A stretch of DNA of 64,000 bases from Desulfomonile sp963700305 (GTDB taxonomy: Bacteria > Desulfobacterota > Desulfomonilia > Desulfomonilales > Desulfomonilaceae): positions 124,001-188,000 of the forward strand of contig CAVOXB010000010.1 of NCBI GenBank assembly GCA_963700305.1, read 5' to 3'. Positions 1 to 8,304 of this stretch are shown piece by piece. Every line of letters starts with the position of its first letter. The stretch's first letter is position 1. The translations under genes and the position numbers were made by a program. The notes beneath the pieces were generated by a model. It searched no databases. It was not told the origin of the DNA and saw only the letters and a list, made by a program, of their open reading frames with translations.

Positions 1-13
1 AAGGAGTTCTAAT

Positions 14-343
14 ATGTCGGACAACCCCAACGTGCACAATGTAAGTGATGGAGATTTCGAGCAGCAAATTCTTAAATCGGAAATCCCGGCACTGGTTGAT
101 TTCTGGGCCGCGTGGTGCGGGCCATGCCGCACCGTGGGACCGGTTGTGGAAGAGTTGGCAACGGAATACGCGGGCAAAATTAAAGTAGCTAAACTCAATG
201 TGGACGATAACAAAGAAACTCCTACAAAATACGGAGTGAGAGGCATTCCTACCTTGATGCTGTTCAAGGATGGCCAAGTGGTGGACCAAATAGTGGGCGC
301 GGTGCCCAAGAGCCGGATCAAGGAGCTGCTAGATAGAATCTAA
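14..343 (+). CDS. trxA: Thioredoxin
   Basis: A 109-residue cytoplasmic disulfide reductase with the classical thioredoxin fold. The active-site motif WCGPC lies at residues 34-38 after the DFWA strand, and the cis-proline segment GIPT is near residue 77. Length is typical for TrxA. A strong ribosome binding site (AAGGAG) at bases 1-6 supports the start. The gene ends four bases before the thioredoxin reductase gene, so the two form a self-sufficient NADPH-reductase-thioredoxin pair that keeps protein and metabolic thiols reduced. No signal peptide is visible. Identification is secure. Confidence 0.97.
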   Translation: MSDNPNVHNVSDGDFEQQILKSEIPALVDFWAAWCGPCRTVGPVVEELATEYAGKIKVAKLNVDDNKETPTKYGVRGIPTLMLFKDGQVVDQIVGAVPKSRIKELLDRI

Positions 344-347
344 TACC

Positions 348-1268
348 ATGACCAGCGATCTCATAATTTTGGGTGGCGGTCCCGCGGGATTGACTGCGGG
401 CATGTACAGCAGCAGAGCGCGCGTATCTACACTCTTGCTGGAAAAAGGCTTGCCCGGCGGGCAGATGACAGCCACCGAGTACGTGGACAATTACCCTGGG
501 TTTGAAGAACCTATTTTGGGATTTGATCTCGCCCAAAAGATGGAGGCTCAAGCCAGGAAATTCGGCCTGGAAATAAAACAGGCAGACGCGCTGACTGTTC
601 TTGCAACCGCTGACGGTTTTTCCATAACAACCGAGTCTGAGGAAGTATTCACGTGTCGAGCCTTGATCCTGGCTACGGGCGCCTCTCCTGTAAAGTTGGG
701 CCTGCCGGGCGAACTCGACCTCGCGGGCAAAGGCGTAAGCTATTGTGCGGTCTGTGATGGGCCGTTTTTTCGCGATACCGAGCTGGCTGTAATAGGCGGC
801 GGTGATTCAGCGGTGGAAGAGGCCGTCTATCTCACCAGATTCGCGAAGACCGTGCATTTGATTCATAGGCGCGACAAACTAAGGGCAGTAAAAGAAATCC
901 AGGAAAAAGCTCTTCATGAACCCAAGATACGCATTCACTGGAACACTGTCCCGGTCGCGATAGTTGGAGATAGAGAAGTAACAGCAATCAGACTGCGATC
1001 TGCAGTTGACGGCACCGAAAGCGTGTTACCAGTCTCAGGAGTGTTCTTCTACGTGGGGCTCAACCCGAATTCTTTGAGCTTTGGGCATCTGGTGGATACG
1101 GACAGGAACGGGTTCATCATCACAAACGAAAAGATGGCTTGCTCTCGGCCCGGAGTGTTTGCGGCAGGGGACGTCAGATCAAAGACTCTGAGGCAGATTT
1201 CCACTGCAATCGGTGACGGAGCAATTGCGGCATACAGTGCTCAACTGTATATGGAAAACCTGCCGTAG
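348..1268 (+). CDS. trxB: Thioredoxin-disulfide reductase
   Basis: A 306-residue flavoprotein that passes electrons from NADPH through FAD to thioredoxin. The FAD-binding GGGPAG motif is at residues 9-14, the redox-active CAVC motif at 133-136, the second nucleotide-binding motif GGGDSAVEEA near 150-160, and the C-terminal FAD signature (AAGDVR followed by QISTAIGDGA) near 270-295. This is the low-molecular-weight bacterial type at its normal length. It follows trxA with a four-base gap and is almost certainly co-transcribed with it. A ferredoxin-dependent reductase is an alternative, but the intact NADPH-type motif makes TrxB more likely. Confidence 0.96.
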   Translation: MTSDLIILGGGPAGLTAGMYSSRARVSTLLLEKGLPGGQMTATEYVDNYPGFEEPILGFDLAQKMEAQARKFGLEIKQADALTVLATADGFSITTESEEVFTCRALILATGASPVKLGLPGELDLAGKGVSYCAVCDGPFFRDTELAVIGGGDSAVEEAVYLTRFAKTVHLIHRRDKLRAVKEIQEKALHEPKIRIHWNTVPVAIVGDREVTAIRLRSAVDGTESVLPVSGVFFYVGLNPNSLSFGHLVDTDRNGFIITNEKMACSRPGVFAAGDVRSKTLRQISTAIGDGAIAAYSAQLYMENLP

Positions 1269-1308
1269 CCCGGAATGTGAAAGATTTTTTGCTCATCAAA
1301 CCGATAAA

Positions 1309-1328
1309 GGGCACGGAAAGCCGTGCCC
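1309..1328 (+). terminator. Perfect hairpin between convergent trxB and the TIGR04073 gene
   Basis: An 8-bp perfect inverted repeat (GGGCACGG, loop AAAG, CCGTGCCC) lies 40 bases after the trxB stop and 70 bases before the stop of the convergent gene. There is no clear run of T, so it may be a weak bidirectional terminator. It also resembles the GC-rich dispersed hairpins found elsewhere in the window, such as 46891-46908. Confidence 0.5.
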
Positions 1329-1399
1329 TGCACTTTATTCAACATACCCTCTGCTAATGAGACGAAAGCCTCGCTATTGCGGAATCTCTGATTTCTTGC

Positions 1400-1861
1400 C
1401 TAATCTCGCGCCGGTCCCCAGTACCAAAACGGGTCCGGGTTGAAATAATCGATGGCACCAAAAGCCGCATTCCGAGTTCCCCATTCGGGTTCTATTGTAG
1501 GCCCGTATTCGGGTTTCCAGAAAGTGAGCATTTCCAAGGCGCCGGTCGTCATTCTGCGGAGGCCCTTCCACGTTCCGGAAAAAGTTCCAGCAATGAAGCC
1601 GTTGAATCCTCCGGCAAGCGAGCCTTGCAGACCGCCGTCGTACGCCCCTTCATAGGATCCGGCGATGGCTTCATTTGTTTGGTTTGCCAGGAGCTCATAC
1701 GGGGCCGAAAGTATGTTCGTCACTCCTCTGCCGAATTTCCACGCCGGCAGGCTTCGGTCAAATTTGTGGAGATCATCAAAATCGGTTTCGAAAGCGGCAG
1801 AAAAGGAAACCATGGCCAAGATAAAAAGCAAGGCGGTGTTGACTATCAGAAGCTTCTTCAT
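1400..1861 (-). CDS. Exported exosortase-system-associated protein (TIGR04073-like)
   Basis: A 153-residue protein with a clear signal peptide (MKKLL, then a hydrophobic stretch ending near SFSAAFE). The mature part begins with a WKFGRGVTNIL block, continues with a glycine-rich segment that repeats 'G-x-x-G' turns (residues 68-100), and ends with TTGALEMLTF and a proline/tryptophan-rich tail. The order 'GRG-x-NI...E...G...GALE-x-TF...P' matches the small family called exosortase system-associated protein TIGR04073. No exosortase or PEP-CTERM substrate is visible in the window, so a link to that system is only by family. Function unknown; probably periplasmic. Confidence 0.6.
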   Translation of the reverse strand: MKKLLIVNTALLFILAMVSFSAAFETDFDDLHKFDRSLPAWKFGRGVTNILSAPYELLANQTNEAIAGSYEGAYDGGLQGSLAGGFNGFIAGTFSGTWKGLRRMTTGALEMLTFWKPEYGPTIEPEWGTRNAAFGAIDYFNPDPFWYWGPARD

Positions 1862-2138
1862 AGCATCCTCCGGAATCGAAGTGCCCTAATCTTCAATTGT
1901 CGGGGCAAAATGATCAGCAATTCAGACGTGACCTGCAGGACTGAATATATGCTGATTCGGCAGTGATCGTATCATATGAAACAGAAAAAGACAATGAAAT
2001 ACTTTTCATTTCAGAGTAATAAAATGATTTCCTATAAATTACTTTTAATAAATATCGACTTGCCACATTTTGTGTCCCGATATATCATGAATCCCAGATT
2101 TTTTTCGTGTGCCGAGAAATCCCCGAAAGAGGACGTTC

Positions 2139-2279
2139 ATGAAAAAATGGCTAATTATTGCTCTCGCGCTCCTGATGTTATCCGGGTGCTCCTATAAGAA
2201 GGTATGGAAATGGATAGACGAGATGGAATGGGAACGCGACGACCAGACTATAAGCGTTGTGGACTTCTTTATTAGATAA
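2139..2279 (+). CDS. 46-residue predicted lipoprotein
   Basis: This short gene encodes 46 residues beginning MKKWLIIALALLMLSGC, a textbook lipoprotein signal with lipobox LSGC and the lipidated cysteine at residue 17. The mature peptide is only 30 residues, rich in tryptophan and acidic residues (KVWKWIDEMEWE), and ends DFFIR. An AGAGGA ribosome binding site lies about six bases upstream. It stands alone in about 550 bases between the TIGR04073 gene and the next coding region. Function unknown; small lipoproteins of this kind include entericidin-like and envelope-stress peptides, but no family is recognised. Confidence 0.6.
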   Translation: MKKWLIIALALLMLSGCSYKKVWKWIDEMEWERDDQTISVVDFFIR

Positions 2280-2413
2280 ACTATAATACTGCCACCTGAC
2301 CGAGAACTACTCAGCTAACCAGGACAAGACCCTTTGCGATAATGGTTCTTCCGGCGCGGCAGTTGCGCATAAGGAGGTCCGCATTGGATTACAAGCGTAT
2401 TAGGAGTTCTGTG

Positions 2414-2794
2414 ATGGGCTACAACATTGACAGATCTGTGCTCGAATCCAAATCAACCGAAGAGATTCTGCACATATTGAAAGAAGAGCGAGATGACTAT
2501 ACGCCTGAAGCCATTGAAGTATTCGAAAAGATTCTTGAGGTACGAGGCGCAGTTGGCAGCGTGTCCTCCGGTCTCTCTTCCCACAAGGCTACCGTTCAGT
2601 CTGCGCCGGGTCTCAGCACATCAGGCGACGCGTTGGTAAGAAATCCATCTGATGCGGTGAGAGTATTGAACGCGCTTCTCGGCGGGGTTCTGAACGGCAG
2701 CATTGACCCGAAGGTTGCAGAAGTGTCCACAAATCTGGTAATGGCTATCCTTCGCGCAATGGAACAGGAGTTCATGACTGAAGCGGAGGAGTAG
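2414..2794 (+). CDS. Hypothetical protein upstream of hisI
   Basis: A 126-residue soluble protein with no recognised domain. The N-terminal third (NIDRSVLESKSTEEILHILKE, acidic, helical) is followed by a serine-rich linker around residues 55-75 and a second helical region ending in FMTEAEE. The ATG at 2414 is preferred over the longer frame beginning at 2342 because AGGAG lies eight bases before it. The stop overlaps the region just before hisI, so the gene is very probably translationally coupled to hisI and hisG. Its N-terminal helix-rich segment recalls short proteins found beside tRNA or metabolic genes in Desulfobacterota, but I assign no function. Confidence 0.7.
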   Translation: MGYNIDRSVLESKSTEEILHILKEERDDYTPEAIEVFEKILEVRGAVGSVSSGLSSHKATVQSAPGLSTSGDALVRNPSDAVRVLNALLGGVLNGSIDPKVAEVSTNLVMAILRAMEQEFMTEAEE

Positions 2795-2796
2795 TG

Positions 2797-3168
2797 ATGT
2801 GCGCTTCTGACAACATTGAAAAATTCCCCGTGGATTTTGAAAAGGGAAAAGGACTCATTCCGGCGATCGCTCAGGACGTGCGCACGGGTAAGGTCCTTAT
2901 GATGGCATACATGAACAGGGAAGCGCTTGAAGTCACGCTTCGCGAGGGTCGCGCCTGTTACTGGAGCCGTTCCCGCCAGGAATTGTGGCGCAAAGGAGAT
3001 ACTTCGGGCGACATTCAGATAGTGAAGGACGTACTAGTTGATTGCGATCAGGACACGATACTTTTGTTAGTGGAACAACAGGGAAGGGGAGCATGCCATA
3101 CCAGAAAATGGACCTGCTTTTTCCGCCGACTGACTCAAGAAGGAGATTTACAGGAAATAGATGAGTAA
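2797..3168 (+). CDS. hisI: Phosphoribosyl-AMP cyclohydrolase
   Basis: A 123-residue single-domain HisI catalysing the third step of histidine biosynthesis, opening the purine ring of phosphoribosyl-AMP. The signature YWSRSRQELWRKGDTSG is at residues 55-71. The magnesium-binding aspartates are in VDCDQD (82, 84, 86), and the zinc cysteines are at positions 83, 100 and 107, with the spacing known for the family. ATG 2797 is chosen over GTG 2794 because it lies five bases after AGGAG. There is no fused HisE domain. The gene overlaps hisG by eight bases, so the two are coupled; the rest of the his pathway is elsewhere. Confidence 0.95.
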   Translation: MCASDNIEKFPVDFEKGKGLIPAIAQDVRTGKVLMMAYMNREALEVTLREGRACYWSRSRQELWRKGDTSGDIQIVKDVLVDCDQDTILLLVEQQGRGACHTRKWTCFFRRLTQEGDLQEIDE

Positions 3169-4040
3169 GGAACCTCTCAAACTGGTTATTCCGAAAGGTA
3201 GCCTGGAACAGGCGACAATAGATCTTTTCAAGAGAGCGGGATGGAATATCTCCATTTCCCCTCGAAACTATTTTCCCTCTGTAGATGACGATGAAATAAT
3301 CATGGCGCGCTTGAGGGCCCAAGAAATCTCGCGCTATGTCGAAGCAGGGACTTTCGATGCCGGTCTGACCGGCAAAGACTGGATCCTTGAGAATGATTCA
3401 GACGTCAAAGTGATAGACGATCTCGTCTATTCAAAGGTGTCTCAAAATCCGGCCCGGTGGGTCCTCGCTGTGGATGGAGAATCCCCGTCCAGAACTCCTG
3501 AGGATCTCGCTGGCAAACGAATAGCTACAGAGTTGGTCAAATTCACCAAAAAATACTTCGCGGAACGCAATATTCCGGTTGAGGTTGAGTTTTCGTGGGG
3601 TAGCACTGAGGCCAAAGTCAAAGAGGGCGTGGTAGACGCGATTGTAGACGTCACCGAAACGGGCAGCACGCTCAAGGCGAACGGATTGCGAATAATTCAC
3701 CATCTTTTGACAACTAATACTCAATTCATTGCAAACCGAAAAGCTTATGAAGACCCCTTCAAACGGGAAAAGATGGAACAGATCCATATGTTGCTCCAGG
3801 CTGCACTCGAAGCTCGCAAGATGGTTATGCTGAAAATGAATTGTCCGAAGGAAAGTCTGGACACAGTTGTCAGCGTTTCTGCCTTCGCTTGATGCACCTA
3901 CTGTTTCAGGGCTTTACAAATCCGATTGGTTCGCAGTGGAAAGCGTGGTGTCGGAGGAGGTTGTGAGATCGATTATTCCCAAGCTATTGCGTGCCGGAGC
4001 CAGAGGAATTGTTGAATATTCGTTGAATAAGGTCCTGTAA
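3161..4040 (+). CDS. hisG: ATP phosphoribosyltransferase, long form (frame broken near C-terminus)
   Basis: HisG commits ATP and PRPP to histidine synthesis. The catalytic core is complete (start LVIPKGSLEQATIDLF; DAGLTGKDW near 65; the PRPP-binding DAIVDVTETGSTLKANGL near 160-178). As written the frame stops at 3892 after 243 residues. Removing one T from the TTT at 3876-3878 restores ...VVSVLPSLDAPTVSGL... and a full C-terminal regulatory domain (ACT-like, histidine-binding) to a stop at 4038-4040, giving 292 residues, the normal long-form length. The extra base is more likely a sequencing error than a real truncation, which would remove feedback control. Overlaps hisI by eight bases. Confidence 0.9.
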
Positions 4041-4050
4041 ATATTGCGCC

Positions 4051-4119
4051 GTGGGGCAGGCTTTCCAGCCTGCCATCATGGGATTCTTTTGCATAGGCAG
4101 GCTGGAAAGCCTGCCCCAC
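4051..4119. repeat. Dispersed palindromic repeat, family A, complete copy
   Basis: Two 24-bp arms at 4051-4074 and 4096-4119 are perfect reverse complements, and each arm contains its own hairpin (GGCAGGCTTTCCAGCCTGCC). The 21-base centre is not conserved. Related copies occur at 25955-26023, 32848-32916 and a half copy at 25022-25040. It sits between the convergent hisG and the NosR-like fusion gene, where it could also act as a terminator. It is a REP/BIME-like element by architecture. Confidence 0.85.
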
Positions 4120-4191
4120 AAAAAGCCGTCTGTGACAGCATCACTTTGAATATATTGCTGATCATGTTCCTCCATCAAATTCAAAAATGAA

Positions 4192-6831
4192 TTAATAGAA
4201 GAAGCCTTTCATCGCTTCGATCAGAATTATCCCCAACCCGAAAGCGACTACCCCATGCGGCAGGAATTCGCGAAGCGAATCCTTCAGGTTACCCTGCCTT
4301 CCACGGCTCAAATGGTAGCCTACCACCAGAGTCCCTACAATCCCCATCCAAATGAGCGTTTCCTGAAAAAACAGCGTCCACGAAGGCGGAACGGTAATGA
4401 CCAACTGGTGAAAAATCTCGAACTGAAACATTTGCCATAATACCAAGGGGAAATGCACGCCTAGATTTATCAGATAATAAAGGTGGAAAGCCATGTAACC
4501 TGTCAAAACTAACGGCAGCAGAGCCAAACCGTGACGAGCGAAGTTTTCCTTAGTGTCATCTCCGGAAGCTCTGCTGGAGATCACTGCAGACACTAAAACC
4601 AACAGGTTTGCAATGGCCAAAGTCGCAACGAAGAAGATCGTAAAACGAGGTAGTTCCGGCAAATTCGGCAGTAGAATAGTCAGTTTTTCATAAATGACCG
4701 ATTTGTGGAGAAGATCGCTTAACAGCCCTCCAAACATGCTGATCACCAGGAAAGCCGTCACGGCGAAAGCCTGCCTTATTTCCCAGATTTCTCGTCCAGG
4801 AACCCTGAGGTTCAAATTAATGGCGCTGTGAGGGCAATTCTTGTAGCAACTGCCACAAAGCTTACAGAATCGGTTGCTTCTGAGGCTGGGGACCATCTGA
4901 CCGAAGGGGCATCCCTCGCTCTTGTTGGTTCCAGTGAAGCACTCGTTTGTTGTGCATTGTGAAGCGCATACGTTTCTGTCCACGCGGAGCTCTATTGGAG
5001 AGACTTTGGCGAAGACCCCCATCATTCCGCCAAGCGGACACAGATATCTGCACCAGGACTGCCTCTCAAAAATAACCGAGACTATTATCGCCAAGCCAAG
5101 AATAGACAGGAGCAGCAGGCCGGTATTGAACGGCGAGTTTCTGATGTCCGTGGCTGTTTCCAACCATATGATAAACAATGCGGACGCAGCCACGATGAGG
5201 TCGCTATGAAGCTTGAGAAACGCGGGAAAAGGGGCCTCCCAGGATATGATTCGTTTGACCAAATTGCTTATGGCGCCCATTGGACAGATGGAACACCAGA
5301 AACGAGCCCACAAGAACACGCCGAAGATCATCGTGGGCCAACCGACTGCCCAGCTGAAAAGTCCGCCGAGATTGTTTTTGGGGTCTGCGGGCCCGAGAAA
5401 AAGCATTATCAGCAATATGAAGAAAAATGGAGTGGCCGCACTCTGAAAAATTGCTGGGAAAAGGGGGCTCTTAAGAGCCGACCGAACGGCGGGAACGCGC
5501 AATAGATCGATTTTCCCTTCGCATTCAATGCGCCTGAGATCGAAATACACGTCCTGAGGCCTGAGTATGCCATCCTCGGCAAGCAGCACGGCCCTCTTGA
5601 GAGTCGTGGCGAGTTCTCGGTCGTTTCCAGGCCAAGAGTAGGTCACAAGCGCCTTAACCGTCTCTTTGGACAATTTCCGAACATCTTTATGAAGTTCCTG
5701 AGAATATTGGCTAATATAGTGTCTTGCCAAAGATGGTATTTCTTTGCGGCGTTTCCTGAGAGGCGGGATATTCAGCGAGTTATTCAAGAGCCAGTGTAAC
5801 AACGGATGCTTTTCTTGCGAAATTTCAGACGCGTCCAGGTTGGTTGTCCCTATAAGGCGAAAGTCCACAAGTTGATCGGTTATTCCGCCCAGCCTTCTGA
5901 AAGTCCCTTTCTGAAGAGTAGCCAACAGTTCCTGTTGAACAGTTGGAGTGAGTTGCTCGACGCTCCGGACCAAAAGAGTCCCTTCTTCAGTAAGCTCCAA
6001 ATATCCAGGAGTTTCCTGTTTTGCATCCTCGTAAGCATTCAATTCGGCGCCGAAAAAAAGTCGCATCTGTTCGGTTGTGCGGTCCGTCGAATTTTCCGGA
6101 AGTTCACAATAGTTGACTGTCGGCTCGTCTGGAGCATAAGGACTCAACAAATCGAGGCAGAGGAATATTCTTTTGTGGTGATCGCTTGCTCCATAGAGCG
6201 CGTGTGCCACGAATTCTTTACCCACGCCGGTTTCTCCGGTAATGAGTATCGGCTTTTCCGAACGAGCGAGTTCTTCAAGTCGCTTTCCGGTCCTTCTCCG
6301 AACGGTTTCACTGACGAAGTAATCCGGAAACAAATGCTCCTGGCTGGAGATAAGGGCTTGCAAAGCTCTCTTTTTCCGAACGTACTTATAGACGCTTCCA
6401 TCGAGCCTCACCACTTTACGGGCCAGACTCTTCAGCACGGTCACAGCTGCGGCAGGCTCTGACCATATTATTTTTTCGAATTCATTCGCTGGTATTTCGA
6501 TTACACGGCAAGTCTCTAGTGCCACGACCTCAGAATTGAGCGGAGCGGGCCTTCCAGTCAGATAGCTGATTTCGCCCACCAAATCCCCGGGGTAGATGAT
6601 TTCCACGGGAATATCCTGCCCAGCTTCCTCCCTGATGACCACCGATCCGCGTCCGGAAATCAAAAAACGAATTGTCTCACCGCGATCCCCTGACTGAACT
6701 ATCGCTGAATCGCGCGAATACTCTCGCAGACTGCTCTTCTGTCGGATTGATTCCTTGAGGTTTTCGGAAAGATCACGAAACGGGTCTTCCGGACGCTCAG
6801 AGAAAGCGATTTCTTGTAAGAACGGCGACAT
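4192..6831 (-). CDS. Membrane regulator-like fusion: cNMP-binding + degenerate AAA+ + NosR/NapH-like polyferredoxin
   Basis: An 879-residue protein with an unusual order of parts. Residues 25-150 form a CRP-like cyclic-nucleotide-binding domain. Residues 170-430 resemble a sigma-54-interaction AAA+ domain: Walker A GETGVGKE at 199-206, arginine-finger-like PPLRKRRKEIPSLARHYI at 356-373, sensor-II YSWPGNDREL at 398-407. The GAFTGA loop is missing and Walker B (EGTLLVRSVEQL) lacks the DE pair, so sigma-54 activation and ATP hydrolysis are doubtful. No helix-turn-helix follows. From residue 465 come several membrane segments with NosR/NapH-type motifs: CSICP (513-517), CRYLCP (594-599), a cysteine group (622-641), and CKLCGSCYKNCP (656-667), a 4Fe-4S site. 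Last gene of the kinase-regulator operon, 42 bases after it. Function unknown; a redox-sensing or electron-transfer membrane regulator is inferred. Confidence 0.85.
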   Translation of the reverse strand: MSPFLQEIAFSERPEDPFRDLSENLKESIRQKSSLREYSRDSAIVQSGDRGETIRFLISGRGSVVIREEAGQDIPVEIIYPGDLVGEISYLTGRPAPLNSEVVALETCRVIEIPANEFEKIIWSEPAAAVTVLKSLARKVVRLDGSVYKYVRKKRALQALISSQEHLFPDYFVSETVRRRTGKRLEELARSEKPILITGETGVGKEFVAHALYGASDHHKRIFLCLDLLSPYAPDEPTVNYCELPENSTDRTTEQMRLFFGAELNAYEDAKQETPGYLELTEEGTLLVRSVEQLTPTVQQELLATLQKGTFRRLGGITDQLVDFRLIGTTNLDASEISQEKHPLLHWLLNNSLNIPPLRKRRKEIPSLARHYISQYSQELHKDVRKLSKETVKALVTYSWPGNDRELATTLKRAVLLAEDGILRPQDVYFDLRRIECEGKIDLLRVPAVRSALKSPLFPAIFQSAATPFFFILLIMLFLGPADPKNNLGGLFSWAVGWPTMIFGVFLWARFWCSICPMGAISNLVKRIISWEAPFPAFLKLHSDLIVAASALFIIWLETATDIRNSPFNTGLLLLSILGLAIIVSVIFERQSWCRYLCPLGGMMGVFAKVSPIELRVDRNVCASQCTTNECFTGTNKSEGCPFGQMVPSLRSNRFCKLCGSCYKNCPHSAINLNLRVPGREIWEIRQAFAVTAFLVISMFGGLLSDLLHKSVIYEKLTILLPNLPELPRFTIFFVATLAIANLLVLVSAVISSRASGDDTKENFARHGLALLPLVLTGYMAFHLYYLINLGVHFPLVLWQMFQFEIFHQLVITVPPSWTLFFQETLIWMGIVGTLVVGYHLSRGRQGNLKDSLREFLPHGVVAFGLGIILIEAMKGFFY

Positions 6832-6873
6832 CGGTAGGATCTTCTGATTCAGCCTTGTGAGGCACCAAGCCTC

Positions 6874-8304
6874 TTATTCGCTTTTTACAGCAGTCTCTAT
6901 CTTTATGCCGTACTTTTCGATTTTCGCGAGAAGTGTCGGCCTGGAAAGCCCTAGAAGTTTTGCCGCCTGGGATCGATTGCCAGCGGTGAGATTCAGCGCC
7001 TCCGTGATAAGCAATCCCGAGAATCGGTCGATAATATCGGTGAACACCTTGTCTCCACTGCTTACAGCTAGGCTGCTCCGCGCCCATTCCCGGATAGTTT
7101 GGTCTTCATTGTTTGAGACCACTTCCCGTTCGGCAGATTCTCCTCGGATGGCTTGCGAGATTTCTTCAGCGTTTATTGGGGCCCCTCTGCTGAAAATAAT
7201 GGCCTTTTGAACAGTATTTCCCAATTCTCGCACATTTCCCGGCCATGAATAATTGTTCAGCATGGCTCTTGCTTCTTCTGTTAGGCCAGGGCTGTTGACA
7301 TTCATCTCCCTAGCGTACTTCTTGAGGAAATAGTCTGCAAGCATAATGATATCAGAGGCTCTCTCTCTCAGTGGCGGCAGCCGAAGAGTGACCACTTTGA
7401 GCCTGTAATAAAGATCCTCCCTGAATCGTCCTTCAGCAAGGGCGGACTCCAAGTCCCGGTTGGTTGCAGCGATGACTCGTACATCCACAGGAATAGGAAA
7501 GCGGCCTCCAAGCCTTTCAATACTTTTTTCCTGCAAAAGCCGAAGGATTTTTGCCTGAATACTAAAGGGCATATCACCGATCTCATCGAGGAAAACAGTG
7601 CCTCCGTTGGCCTGTTCGATTTTTCCCACGCGGCGGGTGACGGCTCCTGTGAATGCGCCTTTTTCATAACCGAACAATTCACTTTCAAGGAGGGTTTCAG
7701 GAATTGCCACGCAATTTATTACCAGGAACGGTTTGTCTGAACGTATACTGTGCTGATAAATCGCTCTGGCAACCAGTTCTTTTCCTGTTCCGGATTCCCC
7801 CCTGATGAGCACAGTTGCGTCTGTGGAGGCCACCCGCCCGATTGCTTTGAACACCTCCTGCATGGCCCTACTGCGCCCTAGAATTGCTTCTGTGGAATCG
7901 CCGGCAGGGACGATGTCCATTTCCACTCTTGAACGCATGAACCTGCCTGCTTCCAGCGCTTTTTCAATTGTGATAAGCATTTCAGGTATTTCGAAAGGCT
8001 TCAGCACATAATCGTACGCGCCTAGCTTGGTGGCCTCTATTGCAGTGTCGGTAGTGCCGAAAGCTGTCATTATTATGACCGGAAGTTTCGACTCAATTTC
8101 ATGCATAGCCTGAAAGGTCTGAAGTCCGTCCATGCCGGGGAGCCGAACGTCCATAATGACTGCATCGAGGACTTTTGTTCTCACGATTTCCAGACCGGCC
8201 TCACCCGTGGCCGCAGTCCGAACTGTGTGCCCTTCGGAAGTGAGCAGTTTCTCAAAGCTGTGTCTTAATTGCCCATCGTCATCCACTATAAGGATTGTGC
8301 CCAC
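6874..8304 (-). CDS. Sigma-54-dependent response regulator (NtrC family)
   Basis: A 476-residue three-domain activator. The receiver (1-120) has the acidic pair in VDDD, phosphoacceptor aspartate in VIMDVRLPG (about residue 52) and the conserved lysine in LKPF. The AAA+ domain (about 145-380) has Walker A GESGTGKE, an intact GAFTGA loop, Walker B GGTVFLDEIG and the sensor-II motif YSWPGNVREL. The C-terminus has a Fis-type helix-turn-helix (NRSQAAKLLGLSRPTLLAKIEKYG). It overlaps the end of the kinase gene by 19 bases, so the pair is translationally coupled. Its probable target is the sigma-54 promoter at 10093-10108. The cognate signal is unknown. Confidence 0.93.
   Translation of the reverse strand: MGTILIVDDDGQLRHSFEKLLTSEGHTVRTAATGEAGLEIVRTKVLDAVIMDVRLPGMDGLQTFQAMHEIESKLPVIIMTAFGTTDTAIEATKLGAYDYVLKPFEIPEMLITIEKALEAGRFMRSRVEMDIVPAGDSTEAILGRSRAMQEVFKAIGRVASTDATVLIRGESGTGKELVARAIYQHSIRSDKPFLVINCVAIPETLLESELFGYEKGAFTGAVTRRVGKIEQANGGTVFLDEIGDMPFSIQAKILRLLQEKSIERLGGRFPIPVDVRVIAATNRDLESALAEGRFREDLYYRLKVVTLRLPPLRERASDIIMLADYFLKKYAREMNVNSPGLTEEARAMLNNYSWPGNVRELGNTVQKAIIFSRGAPINAEEISQAIRGESAEREVVSNNEDQTIREWARSSLAVSSGDKVFTDIIDRFSGLLITEALNLTAGNRSQAAKLLGLSRPTLLAKIEKYGIKIETAVKSE

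Noticed and set aside
5806..6462. 218-residue open frame on the plus strand
   Set aside because: It is antisense to the cNMP/AAA+ part of the fusion gene; the minus-strand protein has clear domains, while this frame has no protein-like features.
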